DNA of 64,000 nucleotides from Lentinus brumalis (GCA_001792895.1 MARA01000034.1:372001-436000); one strand, 5' to 3'; positions 35,708 through 46,839 are shown, counted from the first letter of the stretch. Translations and numbers: made by a program. Notes: generated from the letters alone by a model not told the origin.

Positions 35708-37355
35708 CTACGGCCCTCCGTTGATATCAATCTGCAGCAGAGAGTCGTCGAACGGCATCAGGGGAATGGGGTCGAACCAACCTACGGTCGGCATGTTCGG
35801 CACGAACATCAGCCCGACCTGCGCCTCCTCCAATGTCGGGATTGAATCGACGAGCCTGCGAGCGATTTCTAGTGTATCCCAGCTGTGTTGATCCTGCAGA
35901 GTGCCTCCGAGCAAAATGAGTATCTGGAAATCAAGGTAGAGCTGAATGTTCTTGATCTCGGGGGCGAGGTTCTTGAACGCGACCACAAGCGCGTTCTGCA
36001 TATGTGCAACAATGTCAGCACAGTGCCTCCAGGCTCTGTACGATGTGGTACAGCGAATATCTCGGCAGGAAGACTCACGGTGATCTTCTCTCGGTCTATC
36101 GCCTGAGGCTCGCCCACCAAAGTACGGGGGAGGACAAGCTCCATCTGCAGCGACTGCACAGTCCGCACCGGAAGCATGCGCAACGCCTCGACGATGCTGT
36201 CCTCCGAATGCGCAGGGGCCGTGGTGACGTCCCACTCAAGCACCTGGACCTCCAGCACCGTCGGGCGGGTGTCCTCGACGATAGTGCGCAGCTTGTCGAG
36301 GTACCACGCGTTTGCGGGGCACGAGCGCACCTGAAGCGTGTGCACGGGGCCGTCGTGGGCGAGGTAGAACAGACTGCGGAGGTCCCCGGAGCACTGCACG
36401 AGTTCCGGCCAGGGCCCGCGGCCGCCCTCGAGGGCCGCATGTGCCAGTCTGTTCAGGTCGCGGCGCTGGAGGGAGGGCGGGTTGTCGGTGTCGAAGCCTT
36501 TGTGCGTGGGCGGGAAGTGGCTGAGCTGGAAGACGTGGAGGTTCGGGAAGGCAACTAGAAATGGGCGCACGTCGGGGACGTGCGCGGGAAAGGCCAGGTA
36601 CGCCGCTCCTGGGCAGTCGTTGTAATAGTACATGCGGAAGTCGCGCATGCGAGGGTACCGCTGTCTGACGGAGTTCAAGGGGATGCTGATGTTGAGCGGG
36701 TTCTGGTACTGGTCCTCCTGGTTCCAGTATACCGTCTCGAGGGTCTCGGCGAAACGTGCGAGGCGCGTTACGGGATGCACGGCGAGCGCACTGGTGGGGG
36801 TGTACCGCTGGACCTTCGAGACGACGTTGATGTTTACTGTGACTAGGGGGAAGCCAAGTGTTGCATCATTTGCCAGGTATATTTTCTCGGCTCCTCGAGG
36901 GAAAGCTCCTTGATGGTAGAGAGACGCTCGATAGCGGCTCGAATCTGCCCACTCTTCAGGAGCGGTTCTGGGGCATTGAGGTGGAGAACCTCTAGCGAAA
37001 GCGTGGGATGTGCCAACAGCCGCAGGAGCGCTTTCTTCCACTCACTGGCGTCGGAGTCGGGAGGAGAAGAGCCGTCAAGGGAAGCGGTGATGCGCAACTC
37101 TCGCAGAAATGCGAAGTAGAGGTTGCTGTTGGAGAACGTGAACTGGACGAAGGATATGACATCGCGTTCGTGTCGAAGCTCGACGCCCTCTCCGATGAGA
37201 CGCCTCGCGCACTCGTCCCGAAGTGCGTGGCATGTCGACATCAGAGGGCATAGCGTTCCCGAGTCGCAGTGTGTTATCACGTCGATGAAGACGTCAAGCG
37301 GCAGCGCAGAATCGCCGAAGCCATGGTAAGAGGCGTAGGCTGGTGACTCTGACAT
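35708..37355 (-). CDS. F-box protein with LRR-like region (paralogue 3), frameshifted
   Basis: Two exons, 37355-36079 and 35995-35708, joined by an 83-nt GT-AG intron. An F-box is at about residues 16-52 (LPLDVFIDVITHCDSGTLC, then LMSTCHALRDECARRLI). The rest has leucine-rich segments and the family motif LVQCSGDLRSLFYLAHDG, ending in a conserved-looking tail (ALVVAFKNLAPEIKNIQLYL). Exon 1 is 1277 nt and changes frame at the five-base run 36846-36850: after TWQMMQHLASP the frame closes, while the next frame continues LVTVNINVVSKV. One added base restores both the frame and the phase at the donor, so a single-base deletion or assembly error is the only defect. It is a paralogue of the genes at 24654-25961 and 26174-28400. 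An SCF adaptor role is inferred from family. Confidence 0.78.
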
Positions 37356-38473
37356 GGTACGCTGTCTGCGAGATGATTACACAACTGTGGAATGAGCATT
37401 ATTGGCCCTCACCTCTCCCTTCTGCTTGCGACCTGACTGCTAGCTGGTAGATCTGCAGTATATCAGTCCTGAGCCATCAGTCGGAGAGTGGGATGGATTC
37501 AAGTTGTTCTGCAAAGCAATCGATCGTGCACCGTCTGATGAGATAAAGTCAGTGCGTGGGTAGGATGGGAACTTTGGGAAGCATACCGTTCTTCATCGGC
37601 AGCCGGGCCGATCATAATTAAGGCGAGCTTGAGCAACTCGATGATCAGGATGAGGCTGAGAATAACCGGAGGAAACTTGAGATGGTAGGATCGACTGCCG
37701 TAGGAGAGTACAGACCCTAGAAGCGTTCACGACCGCAGACAGGAGTTTTTTTTTCGGCAGTCGCTCTATGGCCATACCATACTTAGTTACTTCGATCCCG
37801 CCAGGCTGAGAGCGCAACATACTGCTGTTATAGCACAGAGCATTGACATCGTAGATGTCGCGAAAATTTCGAATGGCATGAAGCATCGATCCACAAGGCT
37901 ACACAATGTACGGGTGAGCCTCAGCCAAGTTAACAACCCGGGTCAAGCGAGCATTCTCAACGTTCGTATCGAGTCAACACTCATTGCTGCACACTTCAAT
38001 GCACAAAACTCGAACTGACCTGGGTATATTGCCACAAAGTATTAAAGTCGAGAGGAGGAGGAGGAGACAAGGGGCGGAGTCCAAGAGGAGACCGGACTCC
38101 GGTCCGTGCACGGCATTCGCCGTTCTAGTCCATTTGGCACTTCCGATATCCTTTCCGGGTCTCTCAGCAAATTCTCGTGGTCCTGGAGTCCCTCGGTGCA
38201 CAGAGGGCATAGAAAGAACGCTTCAATCACGCCGCGGGAGATGTACAAATGACCGTGGAGTGGAGTCTTTGTCCGGCGGACCGAGTAGACGTAAAGCTGG
38301 CTGCCGTGTGCGAGTGGAGAGACAGCATCACCGACGGAAGCAGAAGGCCAGGGGGTTGACCAGTCTCCTGCGCTGGAGGTACCGATACATACCGCGATAA
38401 AGATACGTACACAAGCTCGGATGATCACCACTAGATACTCTTGCACCTCCATCCGCACTGTCCGCCTCTCAAC
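37356..38473. other. no supported gene
   Basis: Open frames in this 1.1 kb (for example 37593-37886 minus, 37984-38400 plus, 38042-38458 minus) overlap each other and have no recognisable content. Part of it is the F-box 3 promoter and the 3' region of the ketopantoate hydroxymethyltransferase gene. Confidence 0.5.
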
Positions 38474-39845
38474 TCACACATCCTTCGCAACGTCGCCAAC
38501 CCTGCACTCCTCCGCGAGCTGCTGAAACCGCTCCCACTGCGCCTTTGACATCTCGTAGCTCTCCGCACCGGCAGGGAAGCTGCGCTCCCGCACCGCCTCG
38601 GAATACGCCCGGATGCCCTTCTCGACCTCCGACTTGACGTCTGCGAACCGCCGCACGAACTTCGCCTGGTGCCCGTGCCACGTCCCCATGAGGTCGTCCC
38701 ACACAAGAACCTGCCCGTCCGTTCCCGAACCAGCCCCGATACCGATAGTGGCCGCATGCCGCAAGCGCTGTGTGATGTACGTTCCGAGCGCATGCGGGAT
38801 CGCCTCGAGCACCATTGCGAACGCGCCCGCCTCCTCGAGCGCAAGTGCACTCTTCAGCACGCCCAACGCACTCTCCGCATCGCGCCCCTGCATGCGGTAC
38901 CCGGAGAGTGCAACATGGCGCTGCGGGAGGAGGCCGACATGCGCCATGACGGGAATACCAACGCTCGTCAGCCGACGGACGGTGTCCACGAGCTCCAGCC
39001 CGCCCTCGAGCTTGACCGCGTCCGCACCGCCCTCGCGGACGATGCGCACGGCATTGCGCACGGCCTCCTCGGGGCTGGCAAGGTACGTCCCGAAGGGCAT
39101 GTCCGCGACGAGGAGGGGCGCGTGCGAGCCGCGGGCGACGGCGCGGATGTGGTGGAGCATCTCGTCGAGCGTGAGGCGGGTCGTGGAGTCGTACCCGAGG
39201 CAGACCTGCGCGAGCGAGTCGCCGACGAGGGTGATGTCGACGCCGTGCGTCTCGCAGGCGCGCCCGGTGGGGAAGTCGTAGGCGGTGAGCATGGTTATTG
39301 GCGTCCGGGATGCGCGGAGGGCGTGCAGGTGCTGGATTGTGACCTTCTTTCGTGGTGCAGCTGCAGATCAATGGATGTCAGCAAACGAAGGAGTCAAGGG
39401 CTGACCAACATGATGTTGCTTAACCACAGTTTAACTGATTCCGGGCCGTTCGCCTTCCACTGAGCGGGCGAGCGGCACCGTGCCTCATGCCCGGTCGCTT
39501 TGCGACGATCGGACATCATCGAACGTGCTGCCCTAGAGCCCGCCGTAGATTGCATAGAGATCCCGGGCATTGTCGTAAGGGGATGGATGCAAAGCGTTTG
39601 ATAAGGAAGCTTCCTTGCCTTGATGCGGCACGCGGCACAATGCAGCGATCGGCTTGCGGACAAAGTCCTTCTCCCGACATGAGGTTAAGCAGAGAAGACT
39701 TACCAGTACCCACGACCTGGCGCTCCTCCGGTCTCGCACTCATCCATCTCCGCGAGCATGCGCGAAAGGGGTCGTAAAGTGACGCCGAGAAATCGAGGAG
39801 CTGCTTCGGGCGCTGCGCCCTCTTCGCCATCCTGGCACTGAACAT
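38474..39845 (-). CDS. panB: 3-methyl-2-oxobutanoate hydroxymethyltransferase
   Basis: Predicted 342 residues from two exons, 39845-39704 and 39360-38474; the intron (343 nt, GTAAGT...CAG) keeps phase 1. The enzyme adds a hydroxymethyl group from methylenetetrahydrofolate to alpha-ketoisovalerate, giving ketopantoate, the first committed step to pantothenate and coenzyme A. The PanB barrel is seen in KVTIQHLHALR, PITMLTAYDFPTGRACE, DITLVGDSLAQVCLGYDST, PLLVADMPFGTY, GADAVKLEGG, IPVMAHVGLLPQ, FAMVLEAIP and IGIGAGSGTDGQVLVW, all expected metal- and substrate-binding blocks. The first exon is basic and Ser/Arg-rich (MFSARMAKRAQRPKQLL), as in a mitochondrial targeting peptide. An upstream in-frame ATG at 39983 exists; I prefer 39845. 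The yeast counterpart is ECM31. This is a housekeeping gene. Confidence 0.94.
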
Positions 39846-40383
39846 CTTGCCTGTCCGGAAGGTCGTGGTCAACGTCAACGTTTGCAGCAGAGAAAGACGA
39901 GTGTTGTGAGGGGTCCGATCGAGAGCAGGTGTCTTGCACTGACCGGAAAAACTGGCCGCCGTCGCTCCGAGGCAAACTGACAAAGACGACGCTCCTCCCC
40001 ACTGGTACTTAGTACTTACTCCCGCGTCGCATACCTAGGCCGAATCGTGCAAGGCCGACCGCTCCGGCTATACAAGTTGTACTGAATGGCACGACTCACT
40101 AGGCAGTTCCGACTTTGCGGGTTGCACATGGGGCAATGTACCTTCCGATAATCAGACACCGCCATCTCCAGTCCCGGTTGCCGGTCCTAGCTGAAGCTTT
40201 CGTGAACATCGGGGGCGCGATACAACAGAGTTCGTGAGTACAGTTGTGGTAAGGAAGGTCTGCGTACGACAGGTACGAAAGGCAGATGGTGGCCCACAGC
40301 AAGTTAGAGCAGGAGGAGGCTGGAGGAGGATACAGCAGTACGATATGCGGGGCTGTAATTCTTGCCTGTTACAACCTCTCACA
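39846..40383. other. upstream region of the panB gene
   Basis: About 540 bp between the panB start and tRNA-Thr copy 2. I see no gene; a GTACTTAGTACTTACT repeat occurs at about 40004-40020. Confidence 0.5.
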
Positions 40384-40455
40384 GCCCTTATAGCTCAGTG
40401 GTAGAGCGCGCCACTCGTAATGGTGAGGTCGGTTGTTCAATCCAGCCTGAGGGCA
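40384..40455 (+). tRNA. tRNA-Thr (anticodon CGT), copy 2
   Basis: Identical over all 72 nt to the gene at 28777-28848, with the same cloverleaf and CGT anticodon and no intron. Flanking sequences do not resemble those of copy 1 beyond two or three bases, so this is not a recent segmental duplication of the surrounding DNA. Confidence 0.92.
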
Positions 40456-41630
40456 GTCTCCTATGTGCTCCATATTTTGCAGCCAACCCATGAGATCATG
40501 ACAGATTTCCTCGGCTTCCTGGTCAATATTCAAGCTCAAGAGCCACTAGGGTCACCTCGGTGTACAACATATTTACCTTTTTGTAATGTGTTTGCAACTA
40601 GTCAAGTGCCGCTGGTGGTGGCTCGAACCTTGCGTGCGTGACAACAGCTCAGGTGGGCGTGAAGGGCATAGAGTACAAGGTACAGATCGCATCAATTACG
40701 CCACATTCACTGAGACGACGGCGACTAAGTATGTACAGGGCATGTACATAGCGAACAATGTTCGGTCTCAAACATTCCGTGCTGGACGAGCGCGATGTCC
40801 TTCAAGGCAAGCTTCGCGCATTTCCAGCACAAGAGAGAGATGTGGTCTCCATACTACACAGCCAACATAGGGCTAGTGGTGAAGCAGACTCGGCATATCA
40901 TGACATGGGAACATCGTCGAATCCTTTCTAGCTGTTCCATGTCCTCCGAAGAGTGTTGGCCTGCAGAACCACATGGGGCTGTCAAGCTCCTTGGACTGGA
41001 GGCTGGAGATCAACGCGCCGTGGTCCTGATAAGCTCAAGCTCGGGATGAGAGCGCGGACAGGACTCCAATCTGGAGGGACCATGGTGGTACTTAGCAACC
41101 TTGCACACCAGGTAATATGTCTTGACGTTACTCGCGTCGACGTAGAGAAGTGATAACGGTTCCGCGTGCACTGCTGACGAGGTCAAATTCATCCTGAGCG
41201 AGGGCCCGAAGGACTCAAGTTGAGTGGAGCCGGGGAGAACCGTGAATTTCGGGACAGGACGGGTGGTACGATACGAGCTTCAATCATGATGGAGGTGACC
41301 TTGCACACAAGATAACACTTTGTTATGATGCCGCATGTCGACTCAACCGCCTCGGCAGGCCGGCTAGCTGCTTCAAGGCTGCGTTGTTGAGTATACATCA
41401 ACTTTGAGTCAATACTAGCACTAGGCGTAAGTACTGTCCCCGAGACCTCTCTGATTCGCTTTCCTGGTGGGCAAAATCAACTGGAAGCACGGTGTAAGCA
41501 AATGAACCCCACATCCGAGTCTACACTTCGGCGTCAGCTGCTGTCCGAAGGCTCCGAACATTGTAATCAACGCGACTTACCAATTCCGAGGACCTCGACT
41601 CGGACCTCTTAGGAACCCACGCCATGGCAT
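40456..41630. other. no supported gene
   Basis: About 1.2 kb. Two loosely similar stretches share a CCTTGCACACmAGrTAA core (about 41100-41115 and 41299-41314), suggesting an old local duplication. No coding frame is supported. Confidence 0.45.
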
Positions 41631-41936
41631 TCAGCAGTTGTGTATGCCGTGCGTGCAGGTCGTGCAGAACGCGCCGCCCAGCCCATCCTCGGCGCAACAC
41701 GCGTATTCCTGTCCGTACGTGGACTTGCAATACGTGTTTGGGAGGGGCAAACCAGGGCCGCCGGCGTTCGCGTTCGTACAGCCGTCGTTGCGGGGGAGGA
41801 GCGAACCGTCGACCTCGCGCAGCTCGATCGAGCCGTCGGCGCGGCGGCATTGATTGCGCTTGAAGGAGGGGTTCGCGGTGCTCGTGAGCACGAGGGCGAG
41901 AACGGCGAAGGCGGTAGTCAGGGAGAGGATCTGCAT
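41631..41936 (-). CDS. small cysteine-rich secreted protein, family A, copy 1
   Basis: Single-exon gene of 101 residues. Signal peptide MQILSLTTAFAVLALVLTST, then a short spacer with a KR dibasic site (SFKR) just before the mature-looking start NQCRRADGSIELRE. The mature part has eight cysteines (QC, GC, YC, ACC, FCTTC, HNC), enough for four disulfides, and ends FCTTCTHGIHNC. A proline/glycine segment (NAGGPGLPLPNTYC) sits in the centre. A TATA box lies about 127-134 nt upstream. The paralogue at 52654-52967 keeps the same cysteines. I do not recognise the family. The features fit a secreted effector-like or surface protein, but no function can be given. Confidence 0.82.
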   Translation of the reverse strand: MQILSLTTAFAVLALVLTSTANPSFKRNQCRRADGSIELREVDGSLLPRNDGCTNANAGGPGLPLPNTYCKSTYGQEYACCAEDGLGGAFCTTCTHGIHNC

Positions 41937-42668
41937 GGCTGGTGATAGCGATGGTAGTTGGTAGTCAAGGGCTCGGGAGCACGGTCGCTGGTGTGGTTGG
42001 TCGTGCTGAGCTTGAGCTTTGGGGTCGCTGGCTCTGGAAGTTCTTGAGGAGTAAGTACTGGCTTTATACCCCGCGCAAAGCATGGCTTTCGCACTCACCA
42101 CTTTGGTCGCTGATCAGACAGCGGAAGCTTGCCATCCGCCCGAACACAGCGCCCGACGGCAAGCGAGTATCTGCGAGTCGAGAGCTGTGAGCATATCATA
42201 CAGGTGACCAGAGATAACAAATAGATACTAGACCATTTTATGCTTCAACGACTAGACGGAGCCGGAGTGTTCGGCTGCAGGGAGTAACGCCGGAGCATTT
42301 CAGAGATCCGTCGGCCGCTCTCTGGTGTGCAATTCGGTCGCATGATGAGAATGATAGAGACAGTGAGGGCGTAGTTACCCGTGGTCACAACCGCCAAAAG
42401 GAAACAGAGACGGTGAAATACATGCAAGAGTCGCATGCAGCGTCAGGGCCTGAGCGCAAGGCTGGAAGGCCGGATGCAAACTCGGAGCTAAGGAATGCCA
42501 CGGTAGTCAGTCTTGGCATAAAGAGCACGTAGGTGTAGCCAGAAGCTCGATGCTTGATGCACCTAAGAGATCGGATAGCGGATTCCTGGCAGGCTGTGGG
42601 AGCAAACACTAGAGGTGACAACGTACTACAGAAGCTACTGAGGGAGTGTCAGAATTGGAACAGAGACC
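41937..42668. other. upstream region of secreted protein A1
   Basis: About 730 bp between A1 and the protease fragment. It holds the A1 TATA box; no gene is supported beyond that. Confidence 0.45.
42063..42070 (-). promoter_or_regulatory. TATA box of secreted protein A1
   Basis: GGTATAAA on the minus strand, about 127-134 nt upstream of the ATG at 41936. The family A partner at 52967 has its TATA box at almost the same distance. Confidence 0.65.
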
Positions 42669-42938
42669 CTAATCCGACATGCGCCTGATGAAGTCGATAG
42701 AGGTGAGGTAGGTGAGGTAGAGGCTGCAGTCGGCAGCTTCAGCCTGGGCTCCAGCGCCGGCAGTGAGCAAGTCGGCAACTCCGCCGGTGCTATCGACGAC
42801 AGACGAGCCGGAGTCGCCAGAACTAGAGAGTGCACCGGACTCGGAGCTTCGAGGCAAGGCGGTGACCTCTTTTGACGTCTGACGGGGCTGGCCGTTGGAG
42901 AGGCCGTGGTGAACAAACAGATGGCATGTTGAGCCGCC
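42669..42938 (-). pseudogene. C-terminal fragment of a trypsin-like serine protease domain
   Basis: An open frame bounded by stops reads LFVHHGLSNGQPRQTSKEV, then ALPRSSESGALSSSGDSGSS, then VADLLTAGAGAQAEAADCSL and ends YLTSIDFIRRMSD. GDSGS is the catalytic-serine motif of chymotrypsin-fold peptidases, and the following aliphatic strand and Thr/Ser-Ile-x-Phe-ile tail fit the C-terminal lobe seen in many basidiomycete proteins of this kind. The histidine and aspartate parts are not found upstream (42939-43260), so this looks like a truncated relic. Could be a last exon of a gene whose other exons I cannot see. Confidence 0.55.
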
Positions 42939-43269
42939 TCATCGTAGGTATCCTTTGTCGTGATAGAACTATTTGTGATATTGACAGATAAATGTGATGT
43001 TCGTACTTATTGGGAGTCTCAGCGCTATGCCTGACAGTCGGAGGAGGTTACAAGGAGAAAAGGCGCGGTGACGCGGACGATGTGTCCATTCGGCGTTTCC
43101 CGACCGCCTAATTTAGCAATCTAGACGCCAGATATGAACTTGCAGATCGATTCTTGGTTCAAATTCTACCTCGACGTTCATTGGAGCTAGTACTCCGAGC
43201 TACATATCTGGCTACACCTTGCTGCCTTGACCTAAGATCTACTGCATCTCCTCTTCGACCTTTGAGCTA

Positions 43270-43815
43270 CTACGCTTTGGGCGGTATGGCCAGGAAAATC
43301 GACGTGACCTGTAGTTTCCCGTGATCCCACTGCACGAACACTGCTCAGTCATGTCTTAAAACGTCTTGGAAGCGATACGTACCACTTCTCCGGACGAATA
43401 GTAGATGTCACCTTTGAGCTTCTCCCAGACCTTCTCGCTCGAATCGGCCTTGACTATGATGAACGACCCGGACAACTTCTCGAGCGCATCGGCGTCGGCA
43501 GCCACTGTGCCGTCCGGTAGAAGGGCTCCGCCGGAGACTGCGGTAGAAGGTGAGTTAGTTTCTGTACCAGTGTTAGGAAAGCGGCGGAGCAGAAAACGTA
43601 GAACCCGGTGTTGAGCAAACAACGCGTGGAGGTGTGCTCATCATCCATGACGGAAGTGCCGAAGCTGTGGAAGTACACCATTGGTACTCACCGATGTAAC
43701 CGCCCTGGATGGAGGGAGTGTTGTACTCAATGTGCTGGGTCTTGTACTTCTCGCGTTGCGAGTTTGGAACGTCGGGAGCGACGATGAGGAAGTAGCTGTC
43801 GCGTGGGCTAGACAT
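43270..43815 (-). CDS. YciI-like domain protein
   Basis: Predicted 112 residues in three exons: 43815-43692, 43537-43383 and 43329-43270. Introns are 154 and 53 nt, GT-AG, phases 1 and 0. Sequence SYFLIVAPDVPNSQREKY, a HIEYNTPSIQGGYIG block, GGALLPDGT, a strand-helix FIIVKADSSEKVWEKLKGD and IYYSSGEVWDHGKLQV fit the ferredoxin-like YCII fold. The usual N-terminal Asp/His pair region is present as DVPN...HIEYN. Small basidiomycete members of this family are cytosolic, with unknown substrate. The first intron itself reads open in one frame and could mislead gene finders. Confidence 0.8.
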
Positions 43816-44751
43816 GTCTCCTGAGCGCTGGTAGCAGTGGATCGTATGAGCACTGGTAAGTACCGGGCCCTTTGGTGAGCATGCCCTGTCGGCGAACTCT
43901 TATATGTTTGTGCGCAGAGAACTCGCGATCGGTCGGACATGGCGGTGCTGACTGAGCCAGCCAAGAGGCAGAACCCCGCCCGAGGCCGCCCCATGAACCG
44001 TTCGGATGTACGTCCCCTCGGTACCGACGAATTCTGTTACTCTTTCGGGATTATGACTGCGAATGTCATAAGCGATGCTCCTTATGTACGTCCTCGACGC
44101 CCTTCGCCCCAACTGACATGGGAGCTTCGGACACGACTTTAGTAAGGACGTCTACCTTCATTCCCTCGCCCGCTTCTCACATACAACAATGGTCATCACG
44201 GTGACAATCGCTGTGCTCCCGGTGCGATGGACGCGAACCATGGCGTGCTCTGGTCTGCTCGTGTGCGCAAGGCGCTTCAGGATCGGGCCTCCAGGATGGT
44301 TGGACGCTGCTAATGGACCTCGGTGCTGATGCGCCCCACGCAGAGGCATCTTGTGAAACCTCGGCTCCAGTCTGAGGAGCTACACAAAGATACAGACTTA
44401 CTGGCAGGCCCTATGCTCGCAGACGCACACAACACGACCTACCGCAGCATCCTTCCGAAGCGCACCGCCTGCGAGATTCTATGAAAAGCACGCTGTGTTC
44501 TCGGCTTCGAAGCTTGGACAGGATATCGGCCTGCCATCTTGGACAAGACCTCCTCCTCCAAGCCGAGTAGGGCCCCGCGTGCTCGAACACATGGCAAACG
44601 CATGTACTCAGCGCGCAGGTCATATATCTCATGATCTCCTTTACGGGCTCATCGACCAATCCCTCTGCTCTCCGCATCGCTCAGGGTGATTGGAGATACC
44701 TCAACTCGGCGATCATTTTGCAAGAACTGACTCGGTTCACGGACCTTCAAG
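43816..44751. other. no supported gene
   Basis: About 930 bp between the divergent YciI-like and coiled-coil genes; contains both promoters. Open frames at 44411-44677 and 44158-44349 (minus) have no recognisable content. Confidence 0.45.
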
Positions 44752-46082
44752 ATGTCACAACAAGTACAGGCGCCATCGACTACCGCAGTAGCGTCCCCCG
44801 CATCCACTCGCCGGGGCAGCAGTACGATCACCGCGGGCACTACAGTACCTACCGAAGCACAGGGCGCTGCGGAGCTTATGGCGACCATGAAGAGGTCGTT
44901 GGACTCGTACGGCGTGGGTCTCCCTTCTCTTCACAAACCCTCATCTTATCTCATTCGCGCGCATGCATCAGGAGACCCTCGAAGCATTGGGAAAGCAGGT
45001 ACTGGAGACACTAGATGTAGGCTCCGATAGCAAGGTCACCGAGGATGTCGGCGTGTCAGTAGCTGTCGTTTCGGCCCCGTCCAAGCGAGCGATGCTGAAT
45101 CGGATGTATGCAGTCTGCGGCGGCACATGCGCGACATGAACACCAAGCAGGATCAACAGCTCCTCGAGATTCAAGGTGAGTAATTCTCACTTGCGCCTTC
45201 GCGCTACCAGTGGTATTGAGCCTGGGCGAACTCTCAACAGCGCTTATGAAAGAAGTGCTGGAGAAGGACGTCGTGAATCACCTGACCGAGCTCAGTGAGT
45301 ATCGATATAGTGTATACGCATGAGCATCTTCTACTTGGAGCTGAATGAAGCGCAGTCGAAAGCGAAGTCATGAAGGACATTGATGCGCTCGTTGACCAGG
45401 AAGTCGCTCGCTTGCTTCCGGAATATATCCCCGAGGATCTTCAAGAGGAGCTCCGGAAGGACCAGCGAGAGCTGGAGGAGGTCCAGAAGGCACTGTACAA
45501 CTCGTGAGTCTCGTACCACTCTCTGGTCTCCATGCCTCGTGAATGTCAGGACCCGCTTGTTGTTAGCGAGTCTCGTCGCGCAAACTCCACCCTGAGGTCG
45601 CACCGACTGCACGAGACCGTGCACGATCTGTACAACGTCCACGGCGAGAAGAGCAGCGACTTCCCAAGGACCCTTGGCGAGATGTTCTCCATCTCCCGTG
45701 AGTGATCCTAGCCGTCGCGTACCCCAACGGAGCATGATATCTATTACCTGTTCATAGACGAGAAGGCGATCTCCATGATGGAGGAATTCGGCGCGGGTGA
45801 ACCCAGCGCGTCCCGCGAGCGTAATATCAACCGTCTCATGCAGACATTCGGTATTCAGTACCAACTGGTACGTCTTCTTTGACTTCTTCCCTCCCGAATG
45901 CGTGCGAGGTTGCTCATAGTGATTCGACTCGACAAAATCTACTCAAACTCTCACATTCGCTCGCGCACAACTACAAACATGACTATACACAAACGCAACT
46001 ACTACCGGAAAAACAACACGACCCTACGTCGAAAGGTCTCGACGGGCGCAGGAGCGCAGCCCGTTCCTTGCAGGACGAGTAA
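44752..46082 (+). CDS. predicted coiled-coil protein of unknown function
   Basis: Eight short exons can be joined in frame: 44752-44913, 44972-45054, 45114-45175, 45241-45294, 45356-45503, 45567-45697, 45758-45867 and 46074-46082, giving 252 residues. Introns of 56-90 nt are GT-AG (donors include GTGAGT and GTCAGT); the last, 206 nt, is the least certain, and a stop at 45919 after an earlier acceptor is an alternative. The N-terminus is Ser/Thr-rich. The middle is strongly helical and charged (LRRHMRDMNTKQDQQLLEIQ, LMKEVLEKDVVNHLTEL, PEDLQEELRKDQRELEEVQK), as in a coiled coil. The tail contains LHETVHDLYNVHGEKSSDFP and a heptad-like end (INRLMQTFGIQYQL). I do not recognise the family. The consistent phases over seven introns argue that the gene is real. 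Confidence 0.72.
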
Positions 46083-46470
46083 CGGGCGGTCTGCATGAGT
46101 TCCTTCCTGCACATCGCCGTCGATGTTGTCTCATTGCTTTGCCTGCCTTCTTGTTTCATCGTATACGGAATGTATGTTCTTTGTTGTACGAGTATTTGTA
46201 TCTTTCCGATGTCCGAAGTTAGCGACCGCAGCGTCGTTGTACTTTCCCGTCAGCCGTCGCGTTCGAGGAGAGCATCGATCCGGCATATATATATGCAGAA
46301 TGAGTCATTCACTATATCGACAATGCGTCTCGTAGCCTATGGTACGAACGGCCTCGTGGCCACGTTGGGTACGACCTGCAAGCAAGTTCAGCACCCCGCA
46401 TCCCGACATGCAAAAGCAAAGAGCAAAGAGACGACATACATCAATGCACAGCGCTGCGCTAGCAGTCCGT
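46083..46470. other. no supported gene
   Basis: About 390 bp between two convergent genes. It probably holds both 3' untranslated regions. A small frame at 46095-46493 plus is not supported. Confidence 0.5.
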
Positions 46471-46839
46471 TCAGAAGTAGTCGCACGACGTAGTCCCCTC
46501 ATCGATCGTGCTCGGGCAGCAGTACGAATGCACCCCGTCCCACTCCACGTTCATGCACCCGTCGGGTGTGATCCAGAAGCCTGCACTGATCGCCGTGACG
46601 GGGGACGTGTCTGACTCCCATTTTGCAGTGTAGTCGATCCCGCCACCGACGATCTGGCCGCAGTGCGAGCTGTACGGCCCACCGATGTACGTGGCCCACG
46701 AGAACGAGATAGAGGGATAGTGCACGGGGATGGCCTGGTTCCCGTTGTAGTCGTAGTCGTCCTGGCAGGAGATGACGCCCTGGCCGAGGGCGACGGGGAT
46801 GATGACGGGCAGGATGGTTAGGCGGGTGTAGATGTTCAT
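46471..46839 (-). CDS. small cysteine-rich secreted protein, family B, copy 1
   Basis: Single-exon gene of 122 residues. Signal peptide MNIYTRLTILPVIIPVALG, then GVISCQDDYDYNG. Shared family B features are YIGGP, HCGQIVGG, a central ISAGFWITPDGCMNVEW block, HSYCC and a final CDYF. There are six mature cysteines in the order C, C, C, CC, C. It is the most diverged of the three family B copies (others at 49278 and 50770) and lies on the same strand. A TATA box stands 76-83 nt upstream. No known family is recognised; extracellular location is inferred from the signal peptide and cysteines. Confidence 0.82.
   Translation of the reverse strand: MNIYTRLTILPVIIPVALGQGVISCQDDYDYNGNQAIPVHYPSISFSWATYIGGPYSSHCGQIVGGGIDYTAKWESDTSPVTAISAGFWITPDGCMNVEWDGVHSYCCPSTIDEGTTSCDYF

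Noticed and set aside
36846..36850. An intron at the F-box 3 frame change
   Set aside because: No GT-AG pair of usable length exists; one added base in the five-base run explains frame and downstream phase exactly.
45868..46073. A single fixed 3' end for the coiled-coil gene
   Set aside because: Two acceptors (before 45919 and before 46074) both give a stop soon after; I report the longer model but cannot decide between them.
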